Source: Melitaea cinxia (taxonomy: Eukaryota; Arthropoda; Insecta; Lepidoptera; Nymphalidae). Taken from it: 64,000 nt of DNA. Position numbers and translations under genes: made by a program. The stretch is taken from NCBI RefSeq assembly GCF_905220565.1, contig NC_059401.1, positions 15,620,766 through 15,684,765 on the forward strand, written 5' to 3'. Under the pieces are notes generated by a model. The model did not search any database and was not told the DNA's origin. It worked only from the letters and a program-made list of their open reading frames with translations. Position 1 is the first letter of the stretch; each line of letters starts with the position of its first letter. Of the stretch, positions 12,201 through 22,300 are shown piece by piece.

Positions 12201-15200
12201 TGCGAAGTTCCATACTCCTCCGTCAGTGCAATTTTCGTAAAAAGGAGTACAAAGTCTTTTGCTTCACGTATTAATATATACATAGATAATATCGATGGCC
12301 CCTAAGTATACTGAGTCAACTAACAACTTTTGACTATTTCATTTTTTTAAGATATTAATAACATTTATTTTATTTCCTATCTACCTATGTAACAAAAAAT
12401 AAAGTTATTAGAAGTAAAGTTGACTCAGTATACTTAGGAGCCATCGATATGTAGTGTTATTACATCGACCTTTTGGAGTCGGAAATTTTAAAAATAAGTG
12501 AGAGTTTTGCGAATGATTTTTATGGTTCATCCCAAAATAAAATGTCACGCATTTACATATAAACGTCGGCGTGTTATTCAAATCGGTAAGTCAACGATCG
12601 GTAACCGGTTCTACGGATCGTATTGTCAACGATAAAACGGGTTAGGGGACTCGAAATGTAACATTTATTATTGCAATATTATAGTATTACTAGCTGTGCC
12701 CGTGACTTCGTCCGCGTGGAACTTAGCAAAAAAGTTTTTGTTCAGTTCTGAGTTATAAAATAAATAAATTTCAAGTCAAGACAGACAGATAAAAATTGTA
12801 AAAAATGTTATTTTCGTATATGTACCGTGTACATCCATATGCATTTAGTAAAAAGCGGTTATTTTCATATTACAAACCGACACTCCAATTTTATTTATTT
12901 GTATAGATGTTAGTGTAAATGTTTCTTATAATACGTAAAATATTTAGTTTTGATTCTCTTCATATTTTAGTTTGATGACACATACCAAAATAATGGAAAA
13001 TTTCTTAACGTATGTAGGTAATATGTTTAACATTATTACATTCTTTTTTAATGTTTAATTAAAAAAAATACATAATCTGTGTATTTCTGACCACTGAGGT
13101 AGGGCACAGCAGGAATTTCCTGCTCAAAATATGGAGCAGCCCGACTGGGGAAGTACCTCGACCTTACAGAAGATCACAGCAAAATAATAGTTTTCTAGCA
13201 GTATTGTGTTCCTGTTGGTGAGTAAGGTGACCAGAGCTCCTGGAGGGGATTGGGGATTGGGTCGGTAACGCGCTTGCGATGCTTCTGGTGTTGCAGGTGT
13301 CTATAAGCTACGGTAATCGCTTACCATAAGGTGAGCCGTACGCATGTTTGCCGACCTAGTGACATAAAAAAAAAACTTTTCGACAATAGTCATATTTATT
13401 TATAATAGTATAGTATAAAACAAAGTCGCTTTTTCTGTCCCTGCATATGTATGTACGCTTAGATATTTAAAACTACGCAACGGATTTTGATGCGGTTTTT
13501 TTTAATAGATAGATTGATTCAAGAGGAAGATTTATATGTATAATAACATCCATTAAATAGTGGAGAAATACTGTTATTTTTGAGTTTTCTAATGTTATGT
13601 CGTAAATAATAATTTTTTTTTCGCTTAAATTGCAAACGCAGGCTGAACCCTACGAGATTTATCAAAATAATGTACTAAGTATTGTACACATTGAAAAGGT
13701 CTACAGAAAACTCCGCGATGGTATATACCTATCTCTTATGGATATCCCACAATAACATTTTTTTGTCATTTACTTTTTACGACAAATAATGGCTAATTTT
13801 CGAAGCGATTTTAACCAATACAGCATTAATCCTTATCCAATTAAATACCTTAAATATGTTTTTTATTTAATATAGATCTATATGGCCTTTTACAGCATAT
13901 GATTTAAATGAATATTTTCGAAGATATTACAGATTTAAAAATCGCGGTACGTAGCGTTTGCGGCGGTTCCAGCCGGCTTTTACTCTAAGTTAACGCGTGC
14001 GGGCCACGGGCAGTAATGAATAAATCAAAACTACTGAATCGATTTTAATAATTTTTTCAGTGAATGACATAGGCTATAATTATATTTTATACCCGTGCGA
14101 AGCCGGAGCGGGTCGCTAGTTTATAATAAACAATACGTTTATTTCAGACAAGGTCCATACAATCCAACAACAGCACACAAAACAACTAACGAAGAAACAG
14201 TATAACAATAAAACGCAAGAAATGGAAATCAAAACATAATTATTATACAACTATAATCGATAAAATAAAATACATCTAATGTATAAAATTCTCGTGTCGC
14301 GGTGTTTGTAGTTAAACTCCTCCGAAACGGCTTGACCGATTCTCATGAAATCATATTGGGTAGGTCTGAGAATCGAACAACATCTATTTTTCATCCCCCT
14401 AAATTTTAAGGGTAGTCCGCCCCTATTATTTTTATTTTTTAAATAAATTGTTTATTTTTTATTTTATTATGATTTGGCGTTGAAAAATACATACAACCCT
14501 AAATTTTCAACCCGCTACCACCAACCCCTATTTTTAAATAGCGTTTAGCCGCAAGACAACGTTTGCCGAGCCAGCTAGTATAGATTATAAAATTAACATA
14601 AAAAATAACCTACATAAAAAATGGTGGTAAGAAGGTCGCCGCGCCGCTAGTATTGATTAAATAAAGAACAAATAGTTCAAGTCGTAAATTCTGCGGTGTT
14701 AAGTGAAAATGAGATAAGTACATATATTTGAACTTTTCACAATGGACAATTAACAAGCAAGGAACTAATGTGATTTGTTAGAAAATAGTAATTTGTTTAA
14801 TGTTCAATGTATTCGTGACTTAATTCCTTTTTAAAATAAAACATTAAAATTTTTGAACCAATACATACAAAAATCTCATTATATTTTTTTTTTTAATTAT
14901 CTCCTTTTTCTTGACACCACAGTATTATTCTGGGAAATTTCTATCTTTATTTTTTAAAACCGATATTATCTTTATTTTTAACCGTTTCCAAAAAGGAAGA
15001 GGTTCTCAATTAGGTTGCATTTTTTTATGTATGTCATCTCAGAACTTTTTTCTGAGTGGACCGATCTCGATGATTTTTTTTTATCAAAAGATGATGCGTG
15101 TCATGTGGATTCTATTTAAATTTAATTGACATCTGACAAATACTCTTCGAGCTATAATAGCTAATAATGCGTATTTACTTGGTTATGTTTTCGTCGACCT

Positions 15201-16334
15201 ACGTTGTGTTATACCGCACAACTTTGCACTGAGTATACCGATTTTGATGATTCTAATTTTAATCGAAAGCTGACTTTTCTTGTAGTCTTTTTTAATTTAG
15301 ATTGAGATCTGATGACTACTTTTTGAGTAATCTTTGATAACGCGTATTTACTTGATTATTTTTTCGTCTACTTACGTTGTATTTACTATTTACTATTATT
15401 TGTCGATGTAATTGAAGAGATCATATCGAGATGTCGATGGAATAGAAGATATCTTTCTTTCTTCCTTTCTTTGTTCAAATACATAAAGATAAATTAAAAA
15501 TGTCTTACCAGTAAATGGTTCCTGAATTCATCGTAGACAATAAGCTGCGACAGAGTCTCCAATCCATGTCGAACACCGAAGAAGGTGTTTCCGAATATCG
15601 TGGCGTTGATACGTTCGTTGGATTCCGGGGATACCCTCAAACCGTAACTCTCGTCAAGGTCCAAGGAGAAATCTGAATGAAGTAGATATACAAATTTTAT
15701 TTATTTACTTATTAAATTTTTATCTTTCACCTACATGGAGAAAGATGCATATGCCCAGCTGTGGGATGTTTCAGGCTGAATCGTGACTTTTTTTAAAATC
15801 TATACTAGTATTATAAAGCTGAAGAGTTTGTTTGTTTGTTTAAACGCGCTGATCTCAGAAACTACTGGTCCGATTCGAAAAATTATTTAAGTGTTATATA
15901 GCCCATTTATCGAAGAAGGCTTTTGGGTATTATCATCACGCTAAGACCGATGGGAACACCAATGAAGAATGTTTCAAAATCAGGGTTTTTTTCCTTTTGA
16001 GAGCTTCCACAGTTACCCCAAAAATACTGTTCCACGCGAACGAAGTCGCGGGCAGAAGCTAGTCTTACAATGTTAGCTGACCGCTATTAAAAAATAGGGG
16101 TTGGTATAAGGGTGAAAAATAGGGATATTTTGTATGTATTTTTCAATGCCAAATCATAATAAAATAAAAATAAAAAATGTTGCCAAGGAAATGTAAAAAA
16201 TACCACCTTATAACTTAGGGGCTTAAAAGTAGTTAACGACCGATTCTCAGACATATCAAATATGAAAAATTTAATAAAAATCGGTCAAGCCGTTTCGGAA
16301 GAGTTTTGCCCCTAACACTGTGACACAAGAATTT

Positions 16335-16366
<32 letters not shown>

Positions 16367-19300
16367 TTATTTCAGACATATGTCCATATTTTTGTTAGTT
16401 ACATTTTTTCCTAAGCTATGTTAGTTCCAACAATTGTGATAAATGACAAACAAACAAATTAATTATACCAAGTCAAAAATCAATAAAAATAACACTAACA
16501 TCAAAATCAATATACTAAAATTCAATCAAACCCAAAATTAAAATGATTACTAAATTCAATACTAAAATTCAATCAATATTACAATAATTAAAATTAAAAA
16601 AAAATTAAAATAAATACTAAAATTCAAAATTACAATAATAAAAATTTAAAAAAAAAAAAACAATATTAAAATTCAATCAAAATTAAAATTAAAACTAAAA
16701 ACTAAAATCATAATTCAATCAATAGAAAAGCTTAAGAAATAATAACTTATTTAATTTAAATTAAGATTCAAAAAATTTCAATATATTAAATTATCACAAA
16801 TTATCACCGTAAAACCAAAATCAAAAATTAAAACTAAGAATCAAGACAAAATCGAAATTGAAATCAAAATTATAATATATATATTAGAATACATATTTAC
16901 AACTGAGCGTCGCATTTCAGCAACTTAATATCCGATCCCGTGGGAATATCAGACAAAAAAACAGCTAGTCTCATACTAGATATCCAAGCTATTACGTACT
17001 AAGTTTCAATACAAGCAGTTAAGAAAAGAGTAACATACGTACATCCATGCTCAAAACTATTATGAATATAATATTAGTAGAATATATTTAAAAACTAATT
17101 ATTTACAGTTATTTGCGGTATAAATCATGTTCAAGAATGCGGGTGGCATTTCCCCGTTGAATCGCAATACCGATTTTCCGTGCGAAATTCCGCTTTGGAA
17201 ACCAGTGTAGGCAATAATAAGACGCGAATTCAATTCACATTTTTAGGTTGGTATTAATTTTTTTTTAATATATATATTCCTATTCCAAGTCTCTAGTGCG
17301 TATTTTAAAATTAGTTTGTAATCATTTTTTGGATTAAGCCAGCCTTTAGTGCAATATAATTATTATGATTGTAAATTTGTAAATTTAATTTTATTAACTT
17401 AATCAATAGTTTTATTTATTTATTAAGTAATCCTATAAAGTTTTTCTGTAGATATTTTTTTTATTCTAAACAATGTAAAATAATCTACATTATTTAATAC
17501 AGGAATATGGAATAGCATTCTTGCCATTTTTACGTTTTAGGAGACAACTTAGTGCTAATAGGATTAAGACAAACAATTATGTATAGTATGGCATACAAGT
17601 ATATTACGCTTTACGCTTCAGCCTGTAATATCCCACTGTTGGGCATAGGCCTCTTTCCTCATGTCCATGTCCAGGAGAAGGATCAAAAAACATGTAGATA
17701 GAGTTAAATTGTATAGACTTTTATGTTATAAGAACAACATCATCTGAGACAAAATTCCTATATCATTTAGATTAAGAAAAATCCCTCGTTTAAGTCTCGG
17801 TAGATTATCACAAAAATTGGTATGACTCATACATTAACAAATGACACCGTAGTGACAACAGGTCATACTAAAAATAGACATTCGAGCACGTTTACTGTTT
17901 TGCCTTCTTGTGTTGTTGGACGATTTTTTCCTCCCACATTAAGGCGGCTTTAATACAACAAGCCGTCGGCCCCGGTTGTTATCATGTACACCTGATAGCG
18001 ATCGTTACTAATAGTAGGGAATATATCCGCCAACCCGCATTGGAGCAGCGCGGTGGATTAAGCTCTGATCCTTCTCCTACATGGGGAACCTATGCCCAGT
18101 AGTGGGATATTACAGGCTGAAGCGATAATACGACAAAATGTGTTCCATATGTCAGTTTAAATTAAAAAAAAGCTTTACAATAAACGGTTCAGTAGGATGA
18201 GAATGAGAAACCTAGTTTGTAGGTCTCAAAACCAATACGGAACATAACAAATACCTGTACGATCTATACGAACATTTGTTATAAACGTGGATCGAACAGA
18301 AGAGTTTTTAGAAGTAACTGTGGAATTTCTTGCCGAATCTTAACTGCATAACTACATTCCGAATCGGTGGTAGCTACATTTTTAACCATAATTAAAATTT
18401 CAATTTGTAATATGACGATTGGACGGTGCTTTTGTAGGCTATTCGAAAAAAGTTATTCTCGATTGATTTTGACATCTGTCAAAAACTTTGTTTTCCACCC
18501 AAATTGTCATCAAGTTTTCCGTATCAATATTTACATCTGTATGGTATAATCAAGCATTTATTGCGAGGTACTAAATCCGTGAGCACTACCTTAATAGGTA
18601 GTTGATTAGTTGCTCTGATCACTGTGCCCAAAGTCGTCAGACATTGTCTTGTCACGTACTTTTAACACGTAGTTTCAATTCAAGTAACCAATGATTGTAA
18701 TACTCGATTCAATCGAGTGAAAGTAAAATCAATTTAAATACAAAGGTCACTGTCATACAGATATACGAACTGCATTATATATACGCCTACGTATTATTAA
18801 ACGTTATTTGCTTTAGCATTTATTTGTAATTGCTTAACTCATTACTAAGCAAAAAGTTTTCGCTGTTATCGTTTTTATGAATAGGTTTTCATTTTTCTAT
18901 TACTAAACGAACTGCAGAATTGTTGCTAAGTTTTTTCTTAATAGTTTTTAGTATGGATTAGTGTATAAAGATTATAATAACATACTTTTGTTATGAATAA
19001 GCGTGAACAAAACGAATTCAAGGTCTAGTCTCAACTGTCAAGGAACTGTCGTCTATTTGTCCACCTAATAAAAAGCAGTAAACAGGCCAATAATAATTGC
19101 ATACATAGTACTAATATAAAAAGTCATAAAGAAAGTACCAGATATCAAAAAAAAATAAAATTACAAATACACAATATATATAAATATATACCAAGCTTTT
19201 ATTTACATACCTGTAACGTCAGGATTAGCATTGACGATGTACACGTAGACAGCCTTTCCTGTTGCTTTAGGTATCAGACCATTTGGTACCGCTTGGGCTA

Positions 19301-22300
19301 TTAGTTTCTTGAATCTCTGCAAACGATTAATACTAGCATTTTCCTCGTGTACTGATCACAATTTTCCTTATATACTAGAAATAATAGATAAATAAAAAAA
19401 CTCAATTATGTATTTTAGTATTGATCGTCAATCGATTATTATATACTAGCTACATCTGTCCGTCCATGTTTTTTTACACAATAAGTAATCACCAACATCA
19501 TGTACTAAAACCTTCTCCGAAACATGCTGCATCTTATGATATAAGTATTATTTTGATTGGTTCAGTAGTTTTCGCAATATAACCGAACAAAAAAATCGAG
19601 TCTCCATTTATTAGTACAGATAGATCAGGATAATTGAATTTGTATCACTGACAGAAAACTTTAACAAAAAATTAATTTTAGTATCTTTTGGAATAATACA
19701 ATTATTTAAGTTAATTTTTTGGTTATAAAATTCAGTTTTAAGAATATTCATTGAATGTAATCAATAAAAATGAAATGATGAAACTCTGTTGGACGCGTCA
19801 CGGAAACGTTGTTGGGTAAATTTCAATTAAGTCTTCCTAGTCTTATTGTCCAAGTAGTCAACCCTTGACTAAAAACTACAGCAGTGTATTCATGTAATAA
19901 AACTATTAAACAAAAAAGTGTTTTATTTAGGACTACGCATTAAAAAAATATAAATTTAATAAATTTTGTAAGTAAAGGATCTTCAGAGTTCACTACATCA
20001 GATATTTTCGATGTTTATCCTCTATACGAGTACGTATATAAAATACATACATAGTTAGAAACATGCTTAAATACTGCAATATTTTCCTGTGATAAAGTTA
20101 TTTAAATATTACAGAAAGAAGTATTTTAATTAGCACTACGTGTTTTTAAAAATGTTTGTAAGTGAAGGACTATTGTACATCGGATCGTTTTGATATTTTT
20201 CCTCAAGACAAAATATATCGTCAATAAATATACAAACTCAGTGGCGGATTTACCAGTAGACCAGTAGGAGAGTAGGTAGGTGCGTAGAACGGCAAATTTT
20301 GCTTAAATTTTATTTTTGAAACATTATTGTATAGACCCACAACACTTACAACCGTTGTATAACAACAGATAACTAATAAAAAGGTCATCCGAAATTGCGA
20401 ATCGCTTTTCGGATGGCAATAGCCACAACCTTTTGGATCCAGAAAATAGGATATAGAGGTCACTAGGGGCGGTAATATTGTAAATTCGCCACTGTACATG
20501 CTTAAAATACTGTCTAATAATGTAGTTACTGTATTATATATGACAAGAATATATATATTTCATCTTCATATATATATTATAGCTTGTCCACGCGCGATAA
20601 TTTTATTTTATTTATTTATTTTATTAGGCAATCCAACAGCGTTGTGATACAATAGTATGATACAATATAATGTATAAATATGGCCAAAATAGGGTCACAC
20701 TGATATAAAAAAAAATTATCATTATAAAATGCATAACTAGACACTTTGTTTAAAAAAGTAACAAAAAGTAAAAAAAGTAAACGGCTATGTTCCGTCTTAT
20801 CCACTGCAGTTAGATGTGAGTGCATGACATGAAGATGTGAATGTGTGTTCGTGTAGGTGTGTGCATGTAAGATGAAGGTGTATTAGTGTGGGTTTGTGCA
20901 TAAATCTGTAGGTGCTGGTTTTGAATATTATTGATGATAATCATTAAGAATAATGCCAAACCTACCTGACCAGCTGCACTCATCAAGTCGTTTGACCTTC
21001 CGCGCTTCAAAATCTGTATTTCAATGTTGTTGATGTTTATTTTGGACAGGAAACGACCCAAGTCCGTATTGCCTGTTGGCTTCGGCCATAAAAGACCTAA
21101 TTTAAACAAAATTTATGTTCTTTAAAACGTTGTGAAATATTTTTGCAGGCAATATCTGAAGCAGTCTCAATTATTATAAGATCCTTTGTACAATAAGAGA
21201 ACATATATTTACCATATTATGAAAATTATTCTTTTAGTTTAGTTAAAGAGATTTAAAGACCCGCTCTTTCAATAAATTAATTAAGACTTAGATCAATTCC
21301 ATCTAAACCTAAATTATTACAATAAGGACTAAATGAATATTGCTTTTTGAAGTTTCAAAATCTCTAATATAATCTATATTCTAAAATGCCAAGGCGTTAG
21401 TAAAAATGCTTAAATTATCGTGAACTTAGAATGACCAAGGACAAAGATCTCAAAATCCCTATTATATGTCTTAATATATGGTTATAAAATATTAGTATGG
21501 AATATTATCATCATACCATATTCGTTGCAGAACATTTTACAAGCTTCCAATGATAACGCTGGATCTGAACTTCTGGGATCATGTTGCGTTTTGACGCACT
21601 TGCTATCTTCGCATTGCCATTGCCACGTCGGGTGATCTTCTGCTGTACTTACGCTATGAAGGACAAAGTTATAATTGTTATGAAAAAGCTTGGAAAATCT
21701 TCAATGCAATCTTTATTTTTTATTACAACTATTATTGCCAGGCAAATTTTTAACCACCAAAACTAAATTCTTCTAAATTTTTATGTTCATTTTAGGATGA
21801 TCAAAGATTACCTGGGATAGGCAGAAAGTGTCAAATTGAATTCTCTAATCAGATATAATATCAAATAATATATATCATATGTATAACTATGTCGGCAAAC
21901 AAGCGTACGGTTAGCCTGATGGTAAGCGATTACCGTAGCTTATGGACGTATTACACCACAAAGTTTGCTGGGTCAGCCAGTAGTAGCTACAATGTGTTTT
22001 ATGTGGAAGAGAGTGTAAATAAGTGTTATTAGTTAACTTTCATCATTTTTTACAGGAATAAAATGGATTTCGTAGATTAGTTTGCAAGTAGATAAAGTAT
22101 TTATTTAAAAAATGATACCAAAGTCTATAAAATGTCTAGATTTATATTGGCTTTTTTGTATTTGCGATAATAGAAACCTTATTAATTTAAAGTCGACATA
22201 ATCCGAAGATTATACGCTGAGCGATTAAGCGGTTTTATAAATAAGTAGTCGATACATAAGACCGATAATTTCATCGGCGTTGGACGTGTTAAACAAGTTG